DNA from: Crateriforma spongiae
GTDB lineage: Bacteria > Planctomycetota > Planctomycetia > Pirellulales > Pirellulaceae
Assembly: GCF_012290005.1 (NCBI RefSeq)
Contig: NZ_JAAXMS010000003.1
Coordinates: forward strand, 496,001-560,000
Reading direction: 5' to 3'
DNA: 64,000 bases
Shown: one piece after another, positions 17,477 through 28,771 of the stretch
Layout: each line of letters starts with the position of its first letter
Numbering within the stretch: the first letter of the stretch is position 1
The notes under the pieces: model-generated
Databases searched by the model: none
What the model saw: the letters and a program-made list of their open reading frames with translations, nothing else
Told to the model about the DNA's origin: nothing
Translations under genes and position numbers: made by a program

Positions 17477-18643
17477 TCAACGGTCTTTCGACGGGGAGTC
17501 CACATCGGCGCCATCCGAATCGGCAGGCGTGTCGTCGGCGCGTTGAGTCTTCAACAACGTGTCCCGCAAGAACTGCATTTGCATTTCTTGGATTTTGGGT
17601 TCACCGAAGCCGGCGCCGCCATGGCCCGCCCCGTCGATGATGTGCAGCTTTGATTTGACGCCGGACTTTTTCAGCGCCGCGTGCAGGGCTTCACTTTGGT
17701 TGGCCGGGACCACGCGATCGGCCGACCCGTGAATGATCAAGAAAGGCGGATCTTTGGGATCGATGTAGGTGATGGGATTGACACGGCGGATGCCTTCGGG
17801 ATTTTCGGTCACGATTCCACCTCCCAATAGACGCGATTCCGGTGATTGATCGCGGTTGTGGCTTTCATAGCCCGGGGTGGTCACGAAGATTTGAAAGTCG
17901 GTGGGGCCGTACAGATCGATGACCGCTTGGACGTCGCTGCGCTGGTCGTTCCAACCGCCGTCGCCTTCCAGATCCTTGACTCCGCCGGACGTCCCCAGCA
18001 ATGCGACCAAGTGACCGCCGGCGGAACTGCCCGCTACGGCGATTCGATTCGGATCCAGGTTGTACTTATCCGCATGGGCACGCAAGAAACGGATGGCGCA
18101 CTTACAGTCATGAATCTGCGCCGGAAAGGCTGCCTCGCCGGTCAGACGGTATTCAATCGTCGCGCCGGCAAAGCCTTCTTTGACCCAGCGGGAAAGACGC
18201 CCCACGCCACCTTCCTTGTTTCCCCCCATCCATCCACCGCCGTGGATCCAGACGATCAGCGGCGTCGGCGAATCGGCCGGCGGGTCGGGCAGCACCAGGT
18301 GAAGCTTCAAGTCGCGGTCGCCCCCCTGGCCAAAGACCACGTCTTTCACCAAACGTGTGCCAGGAATCGAGCGATGCTTTCGCGCCGACGGGGTTCGGTC
18401 ATTGTCGGCAAAGTCCGCCTTGTCGATCTTGCCGTCACCGTTGGTGTCCAGTCGCCGAAACAATGCTTTGGGGCCACTGAATTCCGTAGCGGTCACCGCT
18501 CCATCGGAATCCGAGTCGTCGCGATCGAGTACTGCTGACAACGAAATCCGTGGCCGAACACTTTGGGCTTGGGCGGGGGACAACGCGGCCAGGCCGGTCA
18601 AGCAAAGGCACGCCAGGATCCGCGGCATTTGTCGGTGCAACAT
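17477..18643 (-). CDS. Secreted alpha/beta hydrolase (BD-FAE/acetylesterase type) with EF-hand loops
   Basis: About 388 residues from ATG 18643 (ATG 18667 is also in frame). After a signal peptide ending AQAQ come two EF-hand-like calcium loops, 43-54 (D-S-D-S-D-G...E) and 66-77 (D-T-N-G-D-G...D), then an esterase fold from about residue 98. The oxyanion motif HGGGW is at 134-138, the nucleophile Ser207 is in GSSAGG, and the probable acid and base lie in HGSADRVVP and GAGHGG. Such proteins remove acetyl or feruloyl groups from polysaccharides or act as small-ester hydrolases. Its place upstream of the sugar importer and sulfatase suggests a deacetylation step. The calcium role is inferred. 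Confidence 0.87.
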   Translation of the reverse strand: MLHRQMPRILACLCLTGLAALSPAQAQSVRPRISLSAVLDRDDSDSDGAVTATEFSGPKALFRRLDTNGDGKIDKADFADNDRTPSARKHRSIPGTRLVKDVVFGQGGDRDLKLHLVLPDPPADSPTPLIVWIHGGGWMGGNKEGGVGRLSRWVKEGFAGATIEYRLTGEAAFPAQIHDCKCAIRFLRAHADKYNLDPNRIAVAGSSAGGHLVALLGTSGGVKDLEGDGGWNDQRSDVQAVIDLYGPTDFQIFVTTPGYESHNRDQSPESRLLGGGIVTENPEGIRRVNPITYIDPKDPPFLIIHGSADRVVPANQSEALHAALKKSGVKSKLHIIDGAGHGGAGFGEPKIQEMQMQFLRDTLLKTQRADDTPADSDGADVDSPSKDR

Positions 18644-18947
18644 GGGATAGGGCCTAAGGAACAACATGAATGAAACGGGGCGGCCACCAGAAAATGAGTC
18701 TACCGGACGTCGACCGTTACCGCCGGGGAGGCGAATTCTACCACATGCTCAAAGCGAGCGTTTTGGTGCTTTGCGTTGGCTCGGTTTTCAACTTGCCACT
18801 GGGTCTTTTTTGAAAAGTTGGGCTTCGCCGTCAAAACGATTTGACCGCGACGATTTGTCGACCAAGGGTCCCAGCAGTGACAGTGCAGGCAAGCATCGGG
18901 GGACGCGGAATTGCGTCGGCTGGGTGCGTTAGACACAAGGGTGAAAG

Positions 18948-20294
18948 ATGAAATTGTTGAACTGGTCCAACGGCGCAAGCGAAAACGTATCGCAGGCGGA
19001 CATGATGGATTCCACCACTGCGACGTTGGACATCGACGCCGATCAGTTTGTTGATCTGTCTCAGATCATGAGTTCGTTGCACCGTTCGCAAGCGGTGATC
19101 GAATTCGAACCGGACGGAACCATCCTGAAGGCCAACAAGAACTTCCTGGACACGGTGGGATACACCCTGTCGGAAATCCAGGGCAAGCATCACCGGATGT
19201 TTGTCGACAGCGAATACGCCGGGTCCGAAGAATACCGTCAGTTCTGGGAAAAGCTTCGTGCCGGAAACTTCCACAGCGATCTGTTCCAGCGTTACGGTCG
19301 CGGCGGTCGCGAGATCTGGATTCAAGCCACGTACAATCCGGTTCTGAACGACTCGGGACAGGTCATCAAGATTATCAAATTGGCGACCGACGTTACGAAG
19401 GCGCGGATGATCCAAGCCGACATCCAGAACCGTTCACAGGCAATGATTGAATTCAAGCCGGACGGTACGATCCTGCACGCCAATTCGCTGTTCTTGCAAA
19501 CCACCGGATACTCGCTGGAAGAGATCCGCGGCAAACATCATCGCATGTTCATGCCGGCCGAAGATGCCGCGACCGCGGAATATGCACGTTTCTGGGAACG
19601 TCTGGCTCGGGGGGAATTCCAGCAAGGTGAATTCCGCCGTGTGAACAAGCACGGTCAAGAAATTTGGCTCAGCGGCGCCTACAACCCCGTCTTTGATAAC
19701 GACGGAAAGGTGACCCGTGTGGTGAAGAACGTCAGCGACATCACCGATCAGGTTCATTCCAAGAATCAATCAGAATCGTTGGGCAACTCCATCGCCAGCA
19801 GCGTTTCGGAAATGTCACAGGCGATCGCAGAGATAAGCGAGCGAATCACTCGCACCGCCGGGTTGGCCAAAGACGCCGATGTGAACACCAAGAACGCGAC
19901 CGACTTGGTCAAGGACTTGAATTGCAGCAGCGAAACGATCGGCGAAATCATCGACACGATTCAAGATTTGGCCGACCAAACGAATCTGTTGGCCCTCAAT
20001 GCGACGATCGAAGCCGCACGTGCCGGTGAATCAGGACGCGGCTTCGCCGTGGTTGCCAGTGAGGTCAAAGAACTGGCCAATCAGACCGGCAAGGCGACGT
20101 CGGAGATCCGCAAGAATGTCGAAACGATTCAGTTCAGCATCGGCCAAGTGGTTTCGGCTATCGAATGTATCGCCAACAGCGTCGGCGAGGTCAGCGACAA
20201 CACCACCGGCGTCGCGGCATCGGTCGAAGAGCAAAACGTGGTCATTTCGCAACTCAGTTCGGCCGCCGACGAACTGGTCGGTTGCAGCAGTTAA
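18948..20294 (+). CDS. Soluble methyl-accepting chemotaxis protein with tandem PAS domains
   Basis: The protein has 448 residues and no membrane segment. Two near-duplicate PAS domains span about 44-160 and 166-282; each has the EF(E/K)PDGTIL start and a GKHHRMF loop, as in PAS-PAS receptors like Aer-2/BdlA relatives. The C-terminal coiled coil carries the receptor tip DQTNLLALNATIEAARAGE, which contacts CheA and CheW. The second half of the signalling coiled coil is short. No che genes are nearby, so it is an orphan receptor joining complexes encoded elsewhere. It could sense oxygen or redox state through a bound cofactor, but no haem or FAD ligand can be assigned. A strong terminator follows at 20341-20387. 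Confidence 0.92.
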   Translation: MKLLNWSNGASENVSQADMMDSTTATLDIDADQFVDLSQIMSSLHRSQAVIEFEPDGTILKANKNFLDTVGYTLSEIQGKHHRMFVDSEYAGSEEYRQFWEKLRAGNFHSDLFQRYGRGGREIWIQATYNPVLNDSGQVIKIIKLATDVTKARMIQADIQNRSQAMIEFKPDGTILHANSLFLQTTGYSLEEIRGKHHRMFMPAEDAATAEYARFWERLARGEFQQGEFRRVNKHGQEIWLSGAYNPVFDNDGKVTRVVKNVSDITDQVHSKNQSESLGNSIASSVSEMSQAIAEISERITRTAGLAKDADVNTKNATDLVKDLNCSSETIGEIIDTIQDLADQTNLLALNATIEAARAGESGRGFAVVASEVKELANQTGKATSEIRKNVETIQFSIGQVVSAIECIANSVGEVSDNTTGVAASVEEQNVVISQLSSAADELVGCSS

Positions 20295-20340
20295 GTCTGT
20301 CTGGCCCAACGAATTTGGACGCTGATCCATTGCAGGGGAA

Positions 20341-20387
20341 GCGGCAGCAGGTGATCGCACCGGGTCCCTGCTGCCGCATCTTTTTTT
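20341..20387 (+). terminator. Rho-independent terminator after the chemoreceptor gene
   Basis: GCGGCAGCAGG (20341-20351) pairs with CCTGCTGCCGC (20367-20377) over an 11-bp perfect stem, followed after three bases by seven Ts (20381-20387). It lies between two convergent genes. Confidence 0.85.
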
Positions 20388-20406
20388 GCGCCGACGGAAT
20401 CATGGG

Positions 20407-21672
20407 TCAGGTGCTTGCACCGGAGTCCGGAGTGCTTAGCCCTGACATGCCGACCAGGGAAGCGGCGATGCGATCGTCTTTGAAGGTCAGCGTGCGATAG
20501 GGGAATGGAATCTCGATATTCGCTTCGTCCAGCGACCGCTTGATTGCAGCGACGACTTGGTCACGACTGCGGCGAATGTCGATCGGCTTGGCACCGGTCC
20601 ACCACGCGACTTCGAAATTGATGCTGGAGTTAGCGAATTCGTTGGCGAACACTTCGACCGTGCGAATGCCTCGCACCGTGTCGCACGATTGAACGGCCTC
20701 GCGGATCACCTCCCGTGCCTGGTCGACATCTTCGCCATAGGCAACGCCGCAGATGATTCGAACGCGTCGCTGTGGTTGGCTGGTCAACACATCCACTTTG
20801 TTTTTGAACAAATGGCCGTTGGGGATGACCGCTAATTCGCCATCCAGCTTTCGAATCATCGTGTTGCGAACGGTGATCTGTTCCACTTTGCCGGTGGTTT
20901 CTTCGCACGTGATGTAATCGCCGCGGTCAAACGGGTAACGCCACAGGATCAGAATTCCCGCGAAGAAATTTTCAAAGATGTCTTTGAAGGCAAACCCGAT
21001 CGCCACGGTCCCCAGCCCCAATGTCGTCAGGGCGCGCGTTGGCGTCATGCCGGGAAAGGCAATGATCGTGGCCACCAAGAGACCAATGATCCAGATGCCG
21101 ATCGATGACAGTTGATAGATCAGGTCTTTCAGGCTGGAACGTATTCCACGCGATTCCAGGATGCGTTGTTCGATGGCTTGGCATAGCTTGGATGCCGCAG
21201 CGGTCAGCAATAGAACGATCACTGCGGCTAGCAATAACGGCGACCGGCTGAGCGTTTCCTTGCGCAGCGAATCCAGACTTGCGTTGATTACCTGGCCACT
21301 GGACTTCCAACTGAATTCTTCGCGGACATCCAATTGGTTGATGACCGCCACGACGTCTTCGGTGCGACGCGCAATGTCGCCGGCCCAGTCACGATGCCGA
21401 TCATTGTCAGCGATCCCGGCGATGGTGATCACGCCGTTGCGTGATTCAACGTCAAGATCATCAAACCAACCGGATGCCTGGAACACCGCACGCAGACGTT
21501 TCTCGATCGCCCGGTCATCGGTGACATCATTGACGGCAACCGAAGAAACTTTGGTCGATGCATCCACGCTAGTGGGTTCGTCGACCGGTGGATCTTGAAC
21601 CTGCGCCAGGGCGGTTCCCAGCGCGGCGACGCTGCAGAATTGAACGGTGATTGCCAGGAACAAACGGAACAT
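20407..21672 (-). CDS. MscS-type mechanosensitive channel with N-terminal BON domain
   Basis: About 421 residues from ATG 21672 (an in-frame ATG at 21723 lengthens the tail). A signal peptide is followed by a BON domain (GWFDDLDVESRNGVITIAG near residues 75-93), a fold often attached to envelope or phospholipid surfaces. Then come three hydrophobic segments, the last being the pore helix TTLGLGTVAIGFAFKDIFEN, and the MscS beta domain (NTMIRKLDGELAVIPNGHLF). It should release solutes on hypo-osmotic shock. The BON module would lie in the periplasm. The gene stands alone on the minus strand. Confidence 0.9.
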   Translation of the reverse strand: MFRLFLAITVQFCSVAALGTALAQVQDPPVDEPTSVDASTKVSSVAVNDVTDDRAIEKRLRAVFQASGWFDDLDVESRNGVITIAGIADNDRHRDWAGDIARRTEDVVAVINQLDVREEFSWKSSGQVINASLDSLRKETLSRSPLLLAAVIVLLLTAAASKLCQAIEQRILESRGIRSSLKDLIYQLSSIGIWIIGLLVATIIAFPGMTPTRALTTLGLGTVAIGFAFKDIFENFFAGILILWRYPFDRGDYITCEETTGKVEQITVRNTMIRKLDGELAVIPNGHLFKNKVDVLTSQPQRRVRIICGVAYGEDVDQAREVIREAVQSCDTVRGIRTVEVFANEFANSSINFEVAWWTGAKPIDIRRSRDQVVAAIKRSLDEANIEIPFPYRTLTFKDDRIAASLVGMSGLSTPDSGAST

Positions 21673-21856
21673 CGGGCTTTTGCGGCGCAGCGGTCGGGAA
21701 CGGGAACGCTGCCATTGATGCACGTCTTGTGCCGCGACCTGAACAACCGGGCGACAATCGCCAAACCGCGATCCCTTGGTTGCCGTGACGACGGATTGGT
21801 CGTTTATCCGTCAATGAAATTCGATAGAAACCCGACGGAGAGATCAGCGATGGTGA

Positions 21857-22585
21857 TCAGGCGGATGGTATGCCGTTGGTTGCGTCGCCGGCGATTTCAA
21901 TCCGTCGTTTGGCGTCTGCCAACAACCGGTGCATTGCCTCGCGGGCCGCGTCGGCATCACGTCGACAGATGGCATCCATCACGTCACGGTGCAGCGGCAC
22001 CGATGCGGGGTTATCGGCCGGTTTTCGGTTGGTGACCTTCAAACTGGTCGCCAATGAAATCGCGATCGCGCCGGCGACGGGCGAGAAAAAGGGGTTGCCC
22101 GTGGCGTGCAAGATTTCGGTATGGAACGTCAAATCGGCTTCCTTGAAAGCTTCGACGCTGTCGGTGTTCGCGGCCATCTTTTCAAGGGCCGCGCGTATCC
22201 GATTCAGTTCATCTTCACTGGCACGTTTGGCGGCCAGGGCCGCGGCGGCGGGTTCGACGGTCAGCCGAAACTCCGTCAGGAAACGCAGGTGCTGGCCGTC
22301 ACCGTCGGCGCTGGCGTGCCAGGCCAGGACTTCGGAATCAAGGTAATTCCAGTCAGCGGCGGGACGGACAATCGTTCCACGTTTCGGGCGTGATTCGACC
22401 AAGCCCTTGGCCGCCAGTGATTTGATCGCTTCGCGGACGACGGTTCGGCTGACGCCCAATTGTTCGCACAGCGTGGGCTCCTGCGGCAAAGCTTCGCCCG
22501 GTTTGACCTGCCCGGCCAGAATCTTGAATCCCAAATCGTGGACGACTTGCCCGCAGAGATTTCGTCGCATTCGGGGAATTTCCAT
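21857..22585 (-). CDS. GntR-family regulator, FadR/FCD subfamily
   Basis: The 242-residue protein has a winged helix (EPTLCEQLGVSRTVVREAIK, then SRPKRGTIVRP) and an all-helical FCD ligand-binding domain with the acidic and histidine residues of metal-dependent members (TEFRLTVEPAAAALAAKR; LTFHTEILHATGN). The closest pattern is the DgoR/UxuR-like group that senses sugar acids or uronates. ATG 22585 is chosen; an upstream TTG frame would run across its own operator. A palindrome TTGTAATACAA lies 35-45 bp before this start, so autoregulation is likely. It is divergent from the GH127-GH2-sulfatase genes and may control them. Confidence 0.9.
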   Translation of the reverse strand: MEIPRMRRNLCGQVVHDLGFKILAGQVKPGEALPQEPTLCEQLGVSRTVVREAIKSLAAKGLVESRPKRGTIVRPAADWNYLDSEVLAWHASADGDGQHLRFLTEFRLTVEPAAAALAAKRASEDELNRIRAALEKMAANTDSVEAFKEADLTFHTEILHATGNPFFSPVAGAIAISLATSLKVTNRKPADNPASVPLHRDVMDAICRRDADAAREAMHRLLADAKRRIEIAGDATNGIPSA

Positions 22586-22619
22586 GCCGCAGCCTGTTGA
22601 CAGGGGGTGCTTGCTGTTA

Positions 22620-22630
22620 TTGTAATACAA
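22620..22630. promoter_or_regulatory. GntR/FCD operator TTGTAATACAA
   Basis: This is a perfect odd palindrome TTGTA-A-TACAA. On the minus strand it overlaps TACAAT, a likely -10 box of the regulator gene. It matches the T-GT...AC-A half-site form bound by FadR-group GntR proteins, so bound repressor would block its own promoter. Confidence 0.6.
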
Positions 22631-23280
22631 ATAAGGCCAGTGGTATCGATCGCCACCGTACCGGCCCGTTGCGGGCCACTCGCCGGTGCAAAGTCGTCAT
22701 CGACAACCGGTGGTCTCGCAAAACGGGATGGTCCGACCTGCCCCTGGGCCGCTGTTTCAAACGTGTCGCAGTACCCTCGCGTCAGTGTCGCCGGAGTCGC
22801 ATCGGTCAACGGCACACGGATGCCGTCCCCACCGGGCGAAATCGTCGGCGGTCTCAAGGGCAAAGGCTTCCGCGAAAAAGTGAAGGTATCGATGAACGAT
22901 GTCCTGTTTCCACGATTGCTGGTGCTCTTGGCAAGGGTTGTTCACGGCACTTTCCCGCATGGCCACGAAATGCGTCAAGCCATGGACGCTGGAAGCACGG
23001 TGGTTGGTCCATCGTACCGTAGCGATGCTGCCGTTTCTTTGGTTTGGGCCGCGAATTGTGGTTTCCCATCCAGGTGGCGTATTGTCACAGGCATCGCTGG
23101 TCGCGTCAGGACGAGGTGCCTGCATTCAATCCCTATGGGACATTGACGCGGCCCCGTGTTCGCTGACGGTGAACGCCACAGCGACAGACCGCCGACGAAT
23201 CGAATTCATGTGAGACTGGCCCGAGCGTTCGGCCGATCGAACACCTTCCCACCGCTTCATCCCACCTGCGGAGACCAACC
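22631..23280. other. 650-bp gene-free region upstream of the carbohydrate operon
   Basis: This lies between the divergent GntR and GH127 genes. Several open frames cross it on both strands, but none has a ribosome-binding site, a recognisable family or normal residue composition. It probably holds the operon promoter and a long leader. A GGAGACC ribosome-binding site at about 23270 precedes the GH127 start. I found no second copy of the GntR palindrome here by eye. Confidence 0.45.
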
Positions 23281-25296
23281 GTGCGATTTTCCGCTTTGAT
23301 TGTTTCGCTGATCATCGGTGCATCGATCGTCCGAGCCGATCAGGCAGGCGTCATCGACAATTCATCCAGCCCCCACGTCACGTTTCGCAGCATCGGTATT
23401 GGGGATTGTCGATGGACCGATGGGTTTTGGGCAGAGAAGTTCCAGTTGTGTCAGGACGTCATGGTGCCTCACATGGGCAGTTTGTTGAAAGGCGATGTCG
23501 GTCACGCCTACAACAATTTCAAGATTGCCGCGGGGCTAAAGGATGGCCCGCATCAAGGCATGCACTGGCATGACGGCGACTTTTACAAATGGATGGAGTC
23601 GGCCGTTTACGTGTACGCCATCAACCGTGACGAAAAGATCTTGGTCGAACTGGACGAGATCATCGATGTCATCGGGAAAGCTCAGCTTGATAACGGCTAC
23701 CTGTCGACGCAGATCCAACTTGGTGCACCGGAGCCCTGGACGGCACGCAATTACCACGAGCTTTATAACAGCGGGCACTTGCTGACCAGCGCGTGTATTC
23801 ACCATCGCGTGACAGGGAAGCGAAACTTTCTGGACATCGCGATCAAGCACGCCGATCATCTGTACGAAACGTTCCAGCCACAGCCTGAACGGCTGGCACG
23901 ATTCGGTTTCAATCAAACACAGATCATGGGGCTGGTGGAACTTTATCGCACCACCGGTGACAAGCGGTATCTGCGGTTGGCCGAGATCTTCATCAACATG
24001 CGTGGTCGATCACGCGTCGAACCCGGTCCATCCGTCCGGCATTCGACGATCGGCGATATGGTCCAGGAACGAAAACCGTTGCGGAAGGAAACCGAAGCGG
24101 TCGGCCACGCGGTATTGGCCTTGTATTTCTACGCCGGTGCCGCGGACGTCTATGCCGAAACCGGTGAACGAGCTTTGGTCGAAGCTCTGGATCGGCTGTG
24201 GGAAAACGTGGTTCATAAAAAGATGTACATCACCGGTGCCTGTGGCCAAACCCACCACGGGGCATCAAGCCGGGGTGACGCGGTCCACGAGGCATTCGCC
24301 GGCGAATACGTGATGCCCAACTTGACGGCGTACAACGAAACCTGCGCAAACCTTTGCAACGCGATGTTCAGCCATCGAATGCTGGGGATTCATGGCGAAT
24401 CCAAGTACGCGGACATCATGGAACTGGTGATGCTGAACAGTGGCTTGTCAGGCATCAGTGTCGATGGTCGGCAATACTTTTATTCCAACCCGTTGCGGTC
24501 GATTCATGGCGCTCGTGACTATTCCGCACTGAACACCGAAACGCCTGATCGACAGCCTTATCTGAAATGCTTCTGTTGCCCACCGAATCTGGTGCGAACG
24601 ATCGCCAAGCTTTCATCCTGGGCCTACAGCTTGCCGGAAAACGGGGTGGCCGTGAATCTGTACGGGGCCAACGAACTGGAGACGCGTTTGTGCGATGGTT
24701 CGACGCTTCGCTTGCGACAGGAAACCGCTTATCCGTGGGACGGGGCGATCAAGATCACTGTCCAGCAGTGCAAGTCGGACGCCTTTGACGTTCACTTGCG
24801 TATCCCGGACTGGGCCGATGCGGCCCAGTTGCGAATCAACGGAACCGCGGCGGACGTGGTTCCGGTGGCGGGACAGTTCGCGGTTCTGACCCGAAAGTGG
24901 AAACCGGGGGATGTCATCGAGTTGGACTTGCCGATGCAGGCCCGGTTGATGGTCGGGCACCCGCGGATCGAAGAGGTTCGTAATCAGGCCGCGGTCCAGC
25001 GAGGCCCCGTGGTCTACTGCATCGAATCCCCCGACCTTCCCAAAGACACCAGCATTTTGGACGTCAACGTTCCCTCCGATATCGAATGGAAACTGGAACC
25101 CGGGATCAGCGAATTGGGCAACGTGACGGCGTTGCGTGGCACGGTTCTGTTGCGATCGGAAGACAATCGTTCGATGTATCGCGTTTTGGATGAATCGCAG
25201 TGGCAGGAATACGAAGCCCGGTTTGTTCCCTATCACGCTTGGTCCAACCGGGGACTAAGCGAGATGACAGTGTGGATGCCGATCGTTTGGCGTTAG
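23281..25296 (+). CDS. Secreted GH127 glycosidase (beta-L-arabinofuranosidase-like)
   Basis: The 671-residue protein starts at GTG 23281, preceded by GCGGAGACC, with a signal peptide ending near residue 20. The body is an (alpha/alpha)6 barrel of the former DUF1680 family: GHAYNNFKIAAGL and DGDFYKWMES early, NETCANLCNAMFSHRML for the conserved Glu and Cys, and KCFCCPPNLVRT, the cysteine cluster that binds zinc and supplies the cysteine nucleophile in GH127 enzymes. It probably releases terminal beta-L-arabinofuranose or a related sugar, although GH127 relatives with other specificities exist. It is the first gene of a plus-strand run with a GH2 and two sulfatases. Confidence 0.9.
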   Translation: MRFSALIVSLIIGASIVRADQAGVIDNSSSPHVTFRSIGIGDCRWTDGFWAEKFQLCQDVMVPHMGSLLKGDVGHAYNNFKIAAGLKDGPHQGMHWHDGDFYKWMESAVYVYAINRDEKILVELDEIIDVIGKAQLDNGYLSTQIQLGAPEPWTARNYHELYNSGHLLTSACIHHRVTGKRNFLDIAIKHADHLYETFQPQPERLARFGFNQTQIMGLVELYRTTGDKRYLRLAEIFINMRGRSRVEPGPSVRHSTIGDMVQERKPLRKETEAVGHAVLALYFYAGAADVYAETGERALVEALDRLWENVVHKKMYITGACGQTHHGASSRGDAVHEAFAGEYVMPNLTAYNETCANLCNAMFSHRMLGIHGESKYADIMELVMLNSGLSGISVDGRQYFYSNPLRSIHGARDYSALNTETPDRQPYLKCFCCPPNLVRTIAKLSSWAYSLPENGVAVNLYGANELETRLCDGSTLRLRQETAYPWDGAIKITVQQCKSDAFDVHLRIPDWADAAQLRINGTAADVVPVAGQFAVLTRKWKPGDVIELDLPMQARLMVGHPRIEEVRNQAAVQRGPVVYCIESPDLPKDTSILDVNVPSDIEWKLEPGISELGNVTALRGTVLLRSEDNRSMYRVLDESQWQEYEARFVPYHAWSNRGLSEMTVWMPIVWR

Positions 25297-25444
25297 TCGT
25301 TGTTTCACCAGTAAGCCGCCTGGTGGGCAGACCAATTATCATGCCGCTGTAAAACGGAATCCAGCAAACTTCGTTGGCATGGAACCATTTGATGGCCATG
25401 CAAACGACGTTTGGTATGGTGTCCCTGCGCAACCGTTTCATTGA

Positions 25445-28723
<3,279 letters not shown>

Positions 28724-28771
28724 AAAAGTTCACGGTACGCAATGATTCATTTTTTAATCCAGGTCACATCC

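Noticed and set aside
22607-23146. A 179-codon plus-strand frame in the gap before GH127
   Set aside because: No ribosome-binding site, odd composition and no recognisable domain; overlapping frames on both strands are equally open.
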